A stretch of 37,271 nucleotides of DNA from CAYWEM01 sp964457225 (GCA_964457225.1 CAYWEM010000022.1:1-37271), one strand, 5' to 3'; positions 14,205 to 21,667 are shown, counted from the stretch's first letter. Notes: generated by a model from the sequence alone, not told the origin. Translations and numbers: made by a program.

Positions 14205-15471
14205 AAAACCTCAGCTCCAGGGAGCGGGCGTGGGCGGCCAGGCCCTCGGCCCGGGCCAGGACCAGGGCCGGGGCGGCGATGGCCGGGAAGGCGTCTCGGG
14301 TCACTTGCAGGCGGGTCTGCTGGCGGATGAAATCGGCCGGGCCCAGGCCGTTGCCGTGACGCGCCCCGCCGCAGGTGGGCAGGACGTGGTTGAGGCCGCT
14401 GGAATAGTCGCCCAGCGCTTCCGGGGCCCAGGGCCCGATGAAGAGCGTACCGCAACTGCTGATCTCCGGGGCCAGGGCCTCGGCCCGCGGCCCGATCAGC
14501 TCCAGGTGCTCGGGAGCGATGCGGTCGGCCAGGCGGACGGCTGCGCTCCAGTCCGGGACCAGGATGGCCAGGGAATTGTTCTCCAGCGAGCGCCGGGCCG
14601 TTGCCGCCGTGGCCAGGGTTTCAAGTTGGCGGTAACAGGCGCTGACGGTTTTTTCCAGCAGAGCCCGGTCGTCACTGAGCAGGAAGGCCCGGGCCAGCGG
14701 ATCGTGCTCGCACTGCGAGAGCAGGTCGGCGGCCAGCATCTCCGGGTCGGCCGAGCCGTCGGCCATGACCATGATTTCACTGGGCCCGGCCAGCAGGTCG
14801 ATACCGACCAGGTGGGCCACTTCCTGCTTGGCCAGAGTCACCCAGAGATTGCCCGGCCCGGCGATCTTGTCCACCCGCGCCAGCGATTCAGTGCCCAGGG
14901 CCAGGGCGGCCACGGCCTGGATGCCGCCCAGGCTGTAAACTTCATCGACTCCGGCCAGGCTGGCCGCGGCCAGCACGGTATCGCCCGGCCGGCCGGCCGG
15001 GCCCGGCGGCGAGCAGAGCGCGATTTGGCGCACCCCGGCCACCCGGGCCGGAATCACGCCCATCAGCACCGAGGAAAACAGCGGGTGGCGGCCGCCCGGA
15101 GCGTAGATGCCGGCCCGTTCGATGGGCCGCAGTTCGGTCGAGCAGAGCACTCCGGGCCGGGTTTCCAGTCGGCAGGAGCGCAGGGCGGCCAGCTGGGCCC
15201 GGGCGAAGGCTTCGATATTGGCGGCGCATTCCTCCATGGCCGCCAGCAGGCCGGGTTCGAGCCGCTCCCGGGCCGCCCGCAGTTCGGTTTCCGGCACCCG
15301 GAATTCAGTCACTTCGACCCGGTCCCAGCGCCTGGTGTAATAGCGCAGGGCGGCATCACCCCGGGCGGCCACTTTTTTGATCACCCGGCGCACCCGGCCT
15401 CGTTCCTTTTCGTAAAGCCCCGGTTGCCGGCGGGCAAAGGCACCGAAATCTTCACTGTTGATCAGTTTCAT
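14203..15471 (-). CDS. hisD: Histidinol dehydrogenase
   Basis: 422 aa, normal length. It catalyses the last two NAD-dependent oxidations, L-histidinol to L-histidine. Recognisable features: PGGRHPLFSSVLMGVIPA, AGPGNLWVTLAKQEV, DLLAGPSEIMVMAD, the zinc ligands in LLSQCEHDP, catalytic Glu-His in IAPEHLEL, Asp in ALGDYSSGLNHVLPT and the C-terminal His in LAAHARSLEL. The start overlaps the hisA-hisIE stop by ATGA, and GGAGG of its ribosome-binding site lies within the last codons of that gene. It is the distal gene of the operon, followed by a terminator. Confidence 0.96.
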   Translation of the reverse strand: MKLINSEDFGAFARRQPGLYEKERGRVRRVIKKVAARGDAALRYYTRRWDRVEVTEFRVPETELRAARERLEPGLLAAMEECAANIEAFARAQLAALRSCRLETRPGVLCSTELRPIERAGIYAPGGRHPLFSSVLMGVIPARVAGVRQIALCSPPGPAGRPGDTVLAAASLAGVDEVYSLGGIQAVAALALGTESLARVDKIAGPGNLWVTLAKQEVAHLVGIDLLAGPSEIMVMADGSADPEMLAADLLSQCEHDPLARAFLLSDDRALLEKTVSACYRQLETLATAATARRSLENNSLAILVPDWSAAVRLADRIAPEHLELIGPRAEALAPEISSCGTLFIGPWAPEALGDYSSGLNHVLPTCGGARHGNGLGPADFIRQQTRLQVTRDAFPAIAAPALVLARAEGLAAHARSLELRF

Positions 15472-16712
15472 TTTTTCCTCCGGCGCCGCAGTTCGGCGAT
15501 TACTTCGTCCAGGCTGACGTTGTGGCGGGTCAGCCAGCTGATCGTGAAATAGAGCAGGTCGGCCGCTTCCCAGATAACTTCCTCCCTGGTTTGGGTGGCG
15601 ATCAGCTCGGCCGCTTCTTCCATGATTTTTTCGGCCAGGGCCGGGCGGTCGAGCGAGGCGGTGTAGGAGCCCGGTCGCGGCTTGGTCAGGCGCTCCCGGA
15701 TTACGGCCTGCAACTGGCCCAGGGAAAAGGGCCGGGGCCCGAAACAGGAATAATCACCGTAATGACAGGCCGGGCCCTTCGGCCTGACCGTGGCCAGCAG
15801 GCTGTCGTTGTCGCAGTCCACCCGCAGGCGCACCAGTTCCTGCTCGTTCCCGGAGCTCTCGCCCTTGCGCCAGAGCCGGGAGCGCGAACGCGAGTGGTAG
15901 TGCATCAGGCCGCCGGCCAGGGTGTTTGCCAGGGATTCGCGGTCACTCCAGGCCAGCATCAGCACCCGGCCCTCTTCGTCCACGGTTATGGTCGGCAGCA
16001 GGCCCTTGCTCCAGTCGAGCGCGGCCATGAAGGCCTCGGCCGCACTGAAGCGGCCGGTGTAGAGCGCCATGCCCAACTGCAGATCCAGGCCCAGGGCGCT
16101 CAGGCGGCTGACTTCCGGCAAACTGCCGATGCCCCCGGCCACGGTCAGGCGCCGGCTCAGCAAAGCGCGCAATCCGGCCGCCCGCTCGGCTTCGATTCCA
16201 CTCATACTGCCTTCCCGGCCGACATCGGTGTAGAGGAATTCTCCGCAATAGGGCTCCAGCCGGGGCGCGGTTTCAAGCACTTGCAGGCCGGTCCGGCGCC
16301 GCCAACCGCCGGTCACGATTTCACCGTCCAGGCTGTCCACGGCGATGATCACCTGTTGGGCGCCCACGGCCGCCTCCAGGGCGTCCAGGAAATCGAAGTC
16401 AATGCCGTCGTCCCGGAAGACCGCGGTCGAAACGATCACCTTTTCCGCCCCGGCGGCCAGCAGTTCCACGGCCCGCTCAACCTGGCGGATGCCGCCGCCG
16501 ACCCGGCAGGGGTACTTTTTAACCATGGCCTTGACCAGTTCATCGTTGGCGCCGCCCTCCAGGGCCCGGTCCAGGTCGATTACGGCCAGCGGGCCGAAGC
16601 GGCTGAATTCGGCGGCCAGTTCCAGGGGATTATCGCGCTCCAGCACTTTTTCCCGGCCCTGGCGCAATTGCACGGCCCGGCCGTTCTGCAAATCAATCGA
16701 TGGATAAATCAT
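15468..16712 (-). CDS. hisA-hisIE: Trifunctional HisA-HisI-HisE fusion
   Basis: 414 aa combining three enzymes. Residues 1-~235 are HisA (ProFAR isomerase): YPSIDLQNGRAVQL with the catalytic Asp, VGGGIRQ and IIAVDSLDG with the second Asp. Residues ~240-325 are HisI (phosphoribosyl-AMP cyclohydrolase): MLAWSDRESL, SRSRSRLWRKGESSG, the metal site DCDND and PACHYGDYSCF. Residues ~330-414 are HisE (phosphoribosyl-ATP pyrophosphatase): LAEKIMEEAAELI and WEAADLLYFTISWL. HisI-HisE fusion is common; fusion to HisA is not. It ties steps 2, 3 and 4 into one chain. It overlaps hisF and hisD by 4 nt each. Confidence 0.95.
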   Translation of the reverse strand: MIYPSIDLQNGRAVQLRQGREKVLERDNPLELAAEFSRFGPLAVIDLDRALEGGANDELVKAMVKKYPCRVGGGIRQVERAVELLAAGAEKVIVSTAVFRDDGIDFDFLDALEAAVGAQQVIIAVDSLDGEIVTGGWRRRTGLQVLETAPRLEPYCGEFLYTDVGREGSMSGIEAERAAGLRALLSRRLTVAGGIGSLPEVSRLSALGLDLQLGMALYTGRFSAAEAFMAALDWSKGLLPTITVDEEGRVLMLAWSDRESLANTLAGGLMHYHSRSRSRLWRKGESSGNEQELVRLRVDCDNDSLLATVRPKGPACHYGDYSCFGPRPFSLGQLQAVIRERLTKPRPGSYTASLDRPALAEKIMEEAAELIATQTREEVIWEAADLLYFTISWLTRHNVSLDEVIAELRRRRKK

Positions 16713-17461
16713 CTGATGTTCACTCCTTTTTCTTTTAAGTAATTCTTCAACTGCGGGATGGAATAACGCCCGTAGTGCAGCATGGAAGCCAGTAGTACCG
16801 CGTCGGCGCCCCCGGTTTCCAGCGCTTCCAGGAGCTGGTCCGGAGTGCCGGCTCCGCCCGAGGCGATCAGCGGCAGATCCACGGCGGCGCGCATGGCCGC
16901 CAGTAACTCCAGGTCGTAGCCCGTACCCCGGCCGTCACGCTCGATGGAAGTCAGCAGGATTTCCCCGGCGCCCAGTTCCCGGCCCAGCCGGGCCCATTCC
17001 AGGGCGTCTCGGCCGCTGTCCACCGTGCCGGCATGACTGCAGGCCCGCCAGCCCGCGGCGGTTTTCTTGGCGTCTATGGCCAGCACCACGCATTGCGAGC
17101 CGAATTGCCGGGCGGCCCGGCTGATCAGCTCCGGCTCGGCCAGGGCGCTGGAGCAGAGCGAGACCTTGTCGGCCCCGGCTCCCAGGGCGGCCCTGATGTC
17201 ATCCAGGGAGCGCAGGCCGCCGCCCACGGTCAGGGGCACGAAAATACTTTCAGCCACCGCGCGCACGGTTTTCAGCAGGGTGGCGCGTTCTTCCAGGGTG
17301 GCCGCGATGTCCAGGATGACGATCTCATCGGCGCCCTCGCGGTAGTAACGGCCGGCCAGCCCGGCCGGGTTGCCGGCGTCCCGCAGTTGCTCGAAGGAAA
17401 CGCCCTTGACCACCCGGCGGGCCTTGACGTCCAGGCAGGGGATCAGTCTCACGGCCGGCAT
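16709..17461 (-). CDS. hisF: Imidazole glycerol phosphate synthase cyclase subunit
   Basis: 250 aa (beta-alpha)8 barrel. With HisH it converts PRFAR and ammonia to IGP and AICAR. Catalytic Asp in LIPCLDVKARRVVKG and in VVLAIDAKK; phosphate-binding loops include TVGGGLRS and LIASGGAG. The start overlaps hisH by 13 nt and the stop overlaps hisA by ATGA, so it is tightly coupled. It is slightly longer than two half-barrel repeats require only at the C-terminus; nothing is missing. Confidence 0.97.
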   Translation of the reverse strand: MPAVRLIPCLDVKARRVVKGVSFEQLRDAGNPAGLAGRYYREGADEIVILDIAATLEERATLLKTVRAVAESIFVPLTVGGGLRSLDDIRAALGAGADKVSLCSSALAEPELISRAARQFGSQCVVLAIDAKKTAAGWRACSHAGTVDSGRDALEWARLGRELGAGEILLTSIERDGRGTGYDLELLAAMRAAVDLPLIASGGAGTPDQLLEALETGGADAVLLASMLHYGRYSIPQLKNYLKEKGVNIR

Positions 17462-18054
17462 CGTTCGCTCCAGTTGCTGAGCAAGCGCAGGCCGGGTTCG
17501 GCGCTCTTTTCCGGGTGAAACTGCACGGCGCAGACTTCCCCGGCGGCCAGGGCGGCCGGGAAGGGCCGGCCGTGGGTACTGCGGCCCAGCACCATTGTCC
17601 CGCCCTCTTCCGGGGCATGATAGGAATTGGCGTAGTAAAAAAAGGAATCATCAGCCAGGCCCTGCCAGAGAAAGTGGGGCCGGCTGAAGTTGACCCGGTT
17701 CCAGCCCAGCTGGGGCACGCGCGCCTGCTGAAAGAGTCGGCAATGGCCCGGGAAGAAGCCCAGCCCTTCGGCCTCCGGGCTTTCGGCACTGCCGGCAAAG
17801 AGCAGTTGCATACCCAGGCAGATGCCCAAAAAGGGCCGGCCGGCATTGAGCCATTCCCGGAGCGGGGCCAGCAGGTTTTTCTGATGCAATCCGCTCATGG
17901 CTGCCGCGAAACTGCCTACTCCGGGCAGGATGACTCCGCTTAAGCCGCTCCAGTCCTTTGCCGCATTGACCAGCCGGGCCGGCCGGCCCAGCTGACTGCA
18001 GGCCCGTTGCAGGGAAAAGAGATTACCCGCGCCGTAGTCGATTATGCCGATCAC
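17449..18054 (-). CDS. hisH: Imidazole glycerol phosphate synthase glutamine amidotransferase subunit
   Basis: 201 aa class I amidotransferase that hydrolyses glutamine and passes ammonia to HisF. MIGIIDYGAGNLFSLQRA opens the protein; VILPGVGSF gives the oxyanion region; the nucleophile Cys is in FLGICLGMQLLF, and the His-Glu pair in VQFHPEKS. It starts with GTG, which overlaps the hisB stop by GTGA. The 3' end overlaps hisF by 13 nt, keeping synthesis of the two subunits coupled. Confidence 0.96.
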   Translation of the reverse strand: MIGIIDYGAGNLFSLQRACSQLGRPARLVNAAKDWSGLSGVILPGVGSFAAAMSGLHQKNLLAPLREWLNAGRPFLGICLGMQLLFAGSAESPEAEGLGFFPGHCRLFQQARVPQLGWNRVNFSRPHFLWQGLADDSFFYYANSYHAPEEGGTMVLGRSTHGRPFPAALAAGEVCAVQFHPEKSAEPGLRLLSNWSERCRP

Positions 18055-18638
18055 AGGAGCTCCTTGCAGGAGGGCAGTTGCCCGGTCAGCACGGCCGCCG
18101 GGGCCAGGGCCCGGCGCAGGGCCCGGCCCAGGGCCTTGCAGATCGCCTCGATCTGGTGATGCTCGGAGCGGCCGTAAAAGATCTCGACGTGCAGGGCGGC
18201 GCCCAGGGTGGAGCAGAAGGCCTGCAGGAAATCGGCCAGCAGGGTCGAGGGAAAATCGCCCACCGGCAGGCCGGACAGCCGGCCGCGGAACACCAGGCAG
18301 GGCCGGCCGCTCAGGTCGAGGTGCACCGCGGCCAGGCTTTCGTCCATCGGCAGGGTCACCGAGGCATAGCGTTCCAGGTCGCGCATATCCCCGATAGCCT
18401 GGCGCATGGCCTGGCCCAGCACCAGGCCGCAGTCTTCCACCAGGTGGTGCGGGTCGACTTCCACATCGCCGCGGCCCCTGATTTCCAGGTCAAAAAAACC
18501 GTGGCGGCAGATGGTTTCCAGCATGTGCCTGAAAAAGCCGCCGGGCAGGTCGGCCCGGCAGGTTCCACTGCCGTCCAGCTCGAGTTTCAATTCAAGGTCG
18601 GTTTCCCGGGTGCTTCTCTTGATTTCCGCTTGTCTCAT
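18051..18638 (-). CDS. hisB: Imidazoleglycerol-phosphate dehydratase
   Basis: 195 aa, monofunctional IGPD: IGP to imidazole acetol phosphate. Metal-binding His clusters are visible in RHMLETICRHG, VDPHHLVEDCGL and GRSEHHQIEAICKALGRAL. SGRPCLVFRG matches the usual central strand. There is no N-terminal phosphatase domain of the E. coli HisB type; in this operon a phosphatase domain is instead fused to HisC. It overlaps hisC and hisH by 4 nt each. Confidence 0.95.
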   Translation of the reverse strand: MRQAEIKRSTRETDLELKLELDGSGTCRADLPGGFFRHMLETICRHGFFDLEIRGRGDVEVDPHHLVEDCGLVLGQAMRQAIGDMRDLERYASVTLPMDESLAAVHLDLSGRPCLVFRGRLSGLPVGDFPSTLLADFLQAFCSTLGAALHVEIFYGRSEHHQIEAICKALGRALRRALAPAAVLTGQLPSCKELL

Positions 18639-20305
18639 GTCAATACCTCGTTTATTTGGCTGATGTCTTTCAAAAAGTTTTGGGCTCCCAGCGACTTCAG
18701 CAGGCTTTGCTGTTCCGCCGGGTCTCCCTGGCCGTTCCAGACTCCCACCGGGAGCACTCCGGCCCGGGTGGCGGCCAGCATGTCGGCGCTGGAGTCGCCG
18801 AAGTAAAGCGCCCGGCGCCGGCCCAGCTTTTTCAGGGCCAGGCGGATGCCGTAAGGCGAAGGCTTGGCCCGTTTTTCCCCGGTTTCATCCAGGCTGACCG
18901 TGCAGTCGAACAGCCCGGCAAAGCCGTGGCGCGCCAGGCTGTATTCCATTTCAGCCCGCGGCCGGCCGGTGACCAGTGCCAGCTGGTAGCGTTGCTTCAG
19001 TTGCAGCAGGAGTTCTTTCGGCATGAGCCATTTTTCATCCCGGATGAAGCCTGAGCCGTTTTCGCCCCAGTAAAATGACTGGAAGCGGGCGATCAATTCC
19101 GGGCGCCCGATTTGCCGGCCCAGGTCGCCGAGCAGGGCCGCGGCCAGGTCCCAGTCGTTGTTGAGTTGCGGGTCGCGGCGCCGGGCGTCGATTTCATCAG
19201 CAGAAAGCCGGTGGCCGCTGAAAAAGGCCACCGTTTCCCGGATGGCCCGGCGGCAGGAGGCGCTGACCTCGACCAATACGCCGTCCATATCAAACAGCAG
19301 GGCTTCGGGTTCCAGCTCCTGCTTCAGGGCGGTAAGCAAAGCCCGGTTTTCCCGGCGTCGGCCCGGACTGACTCTCAGCCAGCCGTCCATCAGGGGGAAA
19401 TCGGCCAGGTCACGCAGCAGGATGCCCCGGGCGGCCAGGCGCCGGCACAGAGCGGACGCGCCCGGAGCCCTGAACAGCAGGAAATTGCCGTCAGCGGCCA
19501 GGCTTTCCAGGTTGAGTCCGGCCAGGCCGCGGGCCAGGTATTCTTTTTCACCTTGCAGGCGCTTAAGCGCTTTTTCCAGCCAGTCACGGTCGGCCAGGGC
19601 GGCCAACCCGGCCAGCAGCGCCGGGGTGCTGACCGCGAAGGGCAGGGCGCGCCGGCTGATCTGCTCCAGCCGGGCCGGGGCGCCGATCAGAGCGCCCAGG
19701 CGCAGGCCGGCCAGGCCGAATACCTTGGAAAAGGAAATAACTGAAAGCAGGTGGTCGTTTTCCCGGCAGAGTTTGACCCTGGGGCCGCTGCTGAACCAGG
19801 CGTAGGTTTCATCGAGCAATAGCGGCACCGGCCGGCAGGCTGAAAGCAGGCGCCGCAGGTCGGGCTCGGGAATGGAACCGCCGCCCGGGTTGGCCGGGCT
19901 GGTCAGCAGGACCAGGCCTGTTTTGTCGCTGATCCGCTCCAGGGCGGCCCCGGTCGGAAAGGAAGCGGCCGGGGGCCAGGGGAACTCGCGGACCCGGGCC
20001 CCGGTATTGGCCAGCAGTTGCGGGACCAGGGAAAAGGCCGGCACCGGCAGGATTGCTTCCAGGCCGGGCCGCAGAAAAGTGTCGCAGGCCAGGCGCAGGG
20101 CTTCGCCGCCGCCGTTGGTCAGCAGTACGTAATCCTCGGGCAGGTCCAGGAAAGCGGCCAGGGCCTGCTGAAATTTGCGGTAATCGGGATAGCGGCCGGC
20201 TTCCCGCCGGCCGATGCGTCGCAGGGCCGAGATGACCCGCGGTGAGCAGGCACCGGGGTTTTCATTCAGGTGCAGGCGCAGGGGGGAGTCTTCCGGGCCG
20301 CCCAT
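18635..20305 (-). CDS. hisC: HisC aminotransferase fused to a HAD phosphatase (putative histidinol-phosphatase)
   Basis: 556 aa. Residues 1-~330 are histidinol-phosphate aminotransferase: LHLNENPGACSP, LLTNGGGEALRLA, LTSPANPGGG, LLLDETYAWF and the PLP lysine in SFSKVFGLAGLRLG. Residues ~335-556 are a complete HAD subfamily I domain: LFDMDGVL (motif I), LVTGRP (motif II), Lys in EKRAKPSPYG (motif III) and YFGDSSADMLAA (motif IV). Because HisB here lacks a phosphatase, the HAD part most likely supplies histidinol-phosphate phosphatase, the step following HisC in the pathway order. That activity is inferred. It overlaps hisG by 1 nt (TGATG) and hisB by ATGA. Confidence 0.93.
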   Translation of the reverse strand: MGGPEDSPLRLHLNENPGACSPRVISALRRIGRREAGRYPDYRKFQQALAAFLDLPEDYVLLTNGGGEALRLACDTFLRPGLEAILPVPAFSLVPQLLANTGARVREFPWPPAASFPTGAALERISDKTGLVLLTSPANPGGGSIPEPDLRRLLSACRPVPLLLDETYAWFSSGPRVKLCRENDHLLSVISFSKVFGLAGLRLGALIGAPARLEQISRRALPFAVSTPALLAGLAALADRDWLEKALKRLQGEKEYLARGLAGLNLESLAADGNFLLFRAPGASALCRRLAARGILLRDLADFPLMDGWLRVSPGRRRENRALLTALKQELEPEALLFDMDGVLVEVSASCRRAIRETVAFFSGHRLSADEIDARRRDPQLNNDWDLAAALLGDLGRQIGRPELIARFQSFYWGENGSGFIRDEKWLMPKELLLQLKQRYQLALVTGRPRAEMEYSLARHGFAGLFDCTVSLDETGEKRAKPSPYGIRLALKKLGRRRALYFGDSSADMLAATRAGVLPVGVWNGQGDPAEQQSLLKSLGAQNFLKDISQINEVLT

Positions 20306-21156
20306 CAGAGCACCACCTTCTGAAAGGAAGTCACGATGATATCCCGGGCGCCCAGGCGCTTCAGGTCGCTGATCAGCAGGTGCAGACCCTGCCGCGGCAC
20401 GGCCACCTTGACCGCGAAACCGCTTTCGTTGTAGAGCGGGGCCACGGTAGGGGCGCGCATGCAGGGCAGGTCGGCCGCCAGCCCGGCAAAGCGGTCACCG
20501 GGCACGTTCATCTCGACCATGACCCGGGCCCGTGCATCCAGCACGGCCCTCAGCATCATGGCCAGCTCGGCGATGATTTCCTTCTTGACTGAGTTTTTCA
20601 GGGCGGCCGGGTTGGCGATCAGGCGGGTCGATGAATCGAGCAGGCTGCGCCAGACCACCAGCTTGTGGGCCGCCAGGGTGCGTCCGCTGGCCATGATGTC
20701 GACGATCATGTCGGCGTCGTCGGGCGGAAAGACCTCGGTGGCCCCATAGGTGCGCAGGAAGCGGTAGTTGATTTTCTCCCGGCGCAGGAAGGAGCGGCAC
20801 AGGTTTTCGAATTCCGAGGCTACCTTCAGGCGGCCTGCCTTGGCCGCGGGGTCGAAGTTTTCCGGCACGGCGGCCACGATGGAGACCGCGTCCAGGCCCA
20901 GGTCGAGTACTTCCCTGACCCGGGCCCCGGTTTCCATCACCCAGTCATGCCCGGTGAAACCGATATCGTAGGAACCCAGGGCCACCAGCCCGGGAATGTT
21001 CTGCGGTTTGCAGAGTTTGCCCTGCAGGCGCCGGTCGGCGATGCGGGGCAGGTAGACGTTGTCGTCTATTTCAATTCCGTAGCCGGCCTCGTTGAGCAGT
21101 TCGACCACTTTTCCTTGAATACGTCCCTTGGGGATCAGCAGGCGCAGTTGTTTCAC
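20305..21156 (-). CDS. hisG: ATP phosphoribosyltransferase, long form
   Basis: 283 aa from GTG 21156. It catalyses the first, feedback-controlled step: ATP + PRPP to PR-ATP. RLLIPKGRIQGKVVELL opens the protein; DIGFTGHDWV, the PRPP-site neighbourhood VDIMASGRTL, and the C-terminal ~80 residues (NVPGDRFAGLAADLPCMRAP, GFAVKVAVPRQGLHLLISDL) form the regulatory ACT-like domain, so no HisZ is needed. A frame continues upstream to 21324 but is rejected: it lacks family sequence and overlaps the His leader. GGGAGG sits 6 nt from the GTG. The GTG overlaps the stop of a 19-aa minicistron (GTGA). Confidence 0.95.
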   Translation of the reverse strand: MKQLRLLIPKGRIQGKVVELLNEAGYGIEIDDNVYLPRIADRRLQGKLCKPQNIPGLVALGSYDIGFTGHDWVMETGARVREVLDLGLDAVSIVAAVPENFDPAAKAGRLKVASEFENLCRSFLRREKINYRFLRTYGATEVFPPDDADMIVDIMASGRTLAAHKLVVWRSLLDSSTRLIANPAALKNSVKKEIIAELAMMLRAVLDARARVMVEMNVPGDRFAGLAADLPCMRAPTVAPLYNESGFAVKVAVPRQGLHLLISDLKRLGARDIIVTSFQKVVL

Positions 21157-21212
21157 GACCGCCTCCCGCTGGTAAATGAAGAAAGATAAAAAAACGTTCT
21201 GATTTTTAACAT
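21153..21212 (-). CDS. 19-aa minicistron coupled to hisG
   Basis: ATG 21212 follows a near-perfect AAGGAGG with 5-6 nt spacing and encodes MLKIRTFFYLSSFTSGRRS. Its TGA overlaps the hisG GTG (GTGA), the same coupling used between other genes of this operon. The product is probably unimportant; its translation may deliver ribosomes to hisG or expose its start. The strong site may be sequestered by an upstream ACCTCC. Confidence 0.45.
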   Translation of the reverse strand: MLKIRTFFYLSSFTSGRRS

Positions 21213-21216
21213 GGAA

Positions 21217-21257
21217 ACCTCCTTGAAATTGGGAAAAAAGGTGGTGGTGTTGGAGGT
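21217..21257 (-). promoter_or_regulatory. Potential Shine-Dalgarno-sequestering stem in the his leader
   Basis: ACCTCC (21252-21257, minus strand) lies 4 nt after the leader-peptide stop and is complementary to GGAGGT (21217-21222), the minicistron ribosome-binding site. A terminating or stalled leader ribosome would affect this pairing. A run of six Ts (about 21233-21238) lies between the arms, but no GC-rich stem precedes it, so classical transcription termination is not obvious. Confidence 0.4.
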
Positions 21258-21260
21258 ATA

Positions 21261-21341
21261 TTACGGGCGACGGGGCCCGTGGTGGTGGTGATGGTTCAGC
21301 ACGGCCAGGCAAAAGGAAGAGCACAGTTTAACTGAATCCAT
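21261..21341 (-). CDS. hisL: His operon leader peptide with five consecutive His codons
   Basis: A 26-residue frame begins MDSVKLCSSF and ends NHHHHHGPRRP. The five His codons (CAT CAC CAC CAC CAC, 21279-21293) stand upstream of a full his operon in the same orientation, as in the E. coli HisL attenuator peptide. The ATG is 7 nt after the -10 box of the operon promoter and has no Shine-Dalgarno sequence, so it would be translated from a leaderless mRNA. Regulation by charged tRNA-His is the natural inference. It is too short for routine gene finders. Confidence 0.82.
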   Translation of the reverse strand: MDSVKLCSSFCLAVLNHHHHHGPRRP

Positions 21342-21348
21342 CGCCGCG

Positions 21349-21377
21349 ATCTTAGCATTTCGGGCCGTGCCTGTCAA
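21349..21377 (-). promoter_or_regulatory. Histidine operon promoter
   Basis: Consensus TTGACA (21372-21377), exact 17-nt spacer, TAAGAT (21349-21354), followed after 7 nt by the leader-peptide ATG. It is the best promoter match on this strand upstream of hisG. Confidence 0.75.
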
Positions 21378-21460
21378 GCCGTGGTTGCCCTGATTCCCCG
21401 GCTGAATCGCTGGATATGCTGGAAATGCCCTTCAAAGATTGGCTATTTCGTCCGGGAAAG

Positions 21461-21478
21461 GGTGAATCAACGCTCACC
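21461..21478. repeat. Small REP-like inverted repeat
   Basis: GGTGA, 8-nt loop ATCAACGC, TCACC, preceded by AAAGG and followed by ACTACG. It resembles the GGGCGAAC...GTTCGCCC palindromes at 6802 and 9685 in layout. Confidence 0.4.
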
Positions 21479-21512
21479 ACTACGGTGCAGACCGACATAA
21501 GTCCGGCTTTCC

Positions 21513-21553
21513 TAACATGACCAACTCGCTGCGCTCAGACAGTGGTCATGTTA
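21513..21553. repeat. Long inverted repeat (11-bp perfect arms)
   Basis: TAACATGACCA, a 19-nt loop containing CTCGCTGCGCTCAGACA, then TGGTCATGTTA. It sits in the 380-bp gap between the divergent his promoter and the dipeptidase promoter, where no gene was found. No poly-T follows either arm, so it is better read as an intergenic repeat than a terminator. Confidence 0.75.
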
Positions 21554-21667
21554 CCCCAAGGGGCACGTCCAGCCGTACTTTGTCGGATTCCTGCACCTTC
21601 GTTTTTGTTCGCTTTTGCTTCACTCTTTCCCTTAACCGGCGATTCAGGTGGGGAATCGGAGCGTTTT

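Noticed and set aside
14078..14455. Minus-strand 125-codon frame over the end of hisD
   Set aside because: Pro/Arg/Gly-rich out-of-frame translation of hisD and its terminator.
14230..17518. Long plus-strand open frames opposite the his operon (440, 406 and 161 codons)
   Set aside because: They are antisense to well-identified his genes, have Gly/Gln/Ala-rich low-complexity composition and no ribosome-binding sites; typical GC-rich shadows.
21233..21263. Classical Rho-independent attenuator in the his leader
   Set aside because: There is a T6 run, but no stable GC-rich stem immediately before it; a translational mechanism was preferred.
21157..21324. N-terminal extension of hisG to 21324
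   Set aside because: The extra residues are unlike any HisG, the frame overlaps the His leader and minicistron, and GTG 21156 has a good Shine-Dalgarno sequence.
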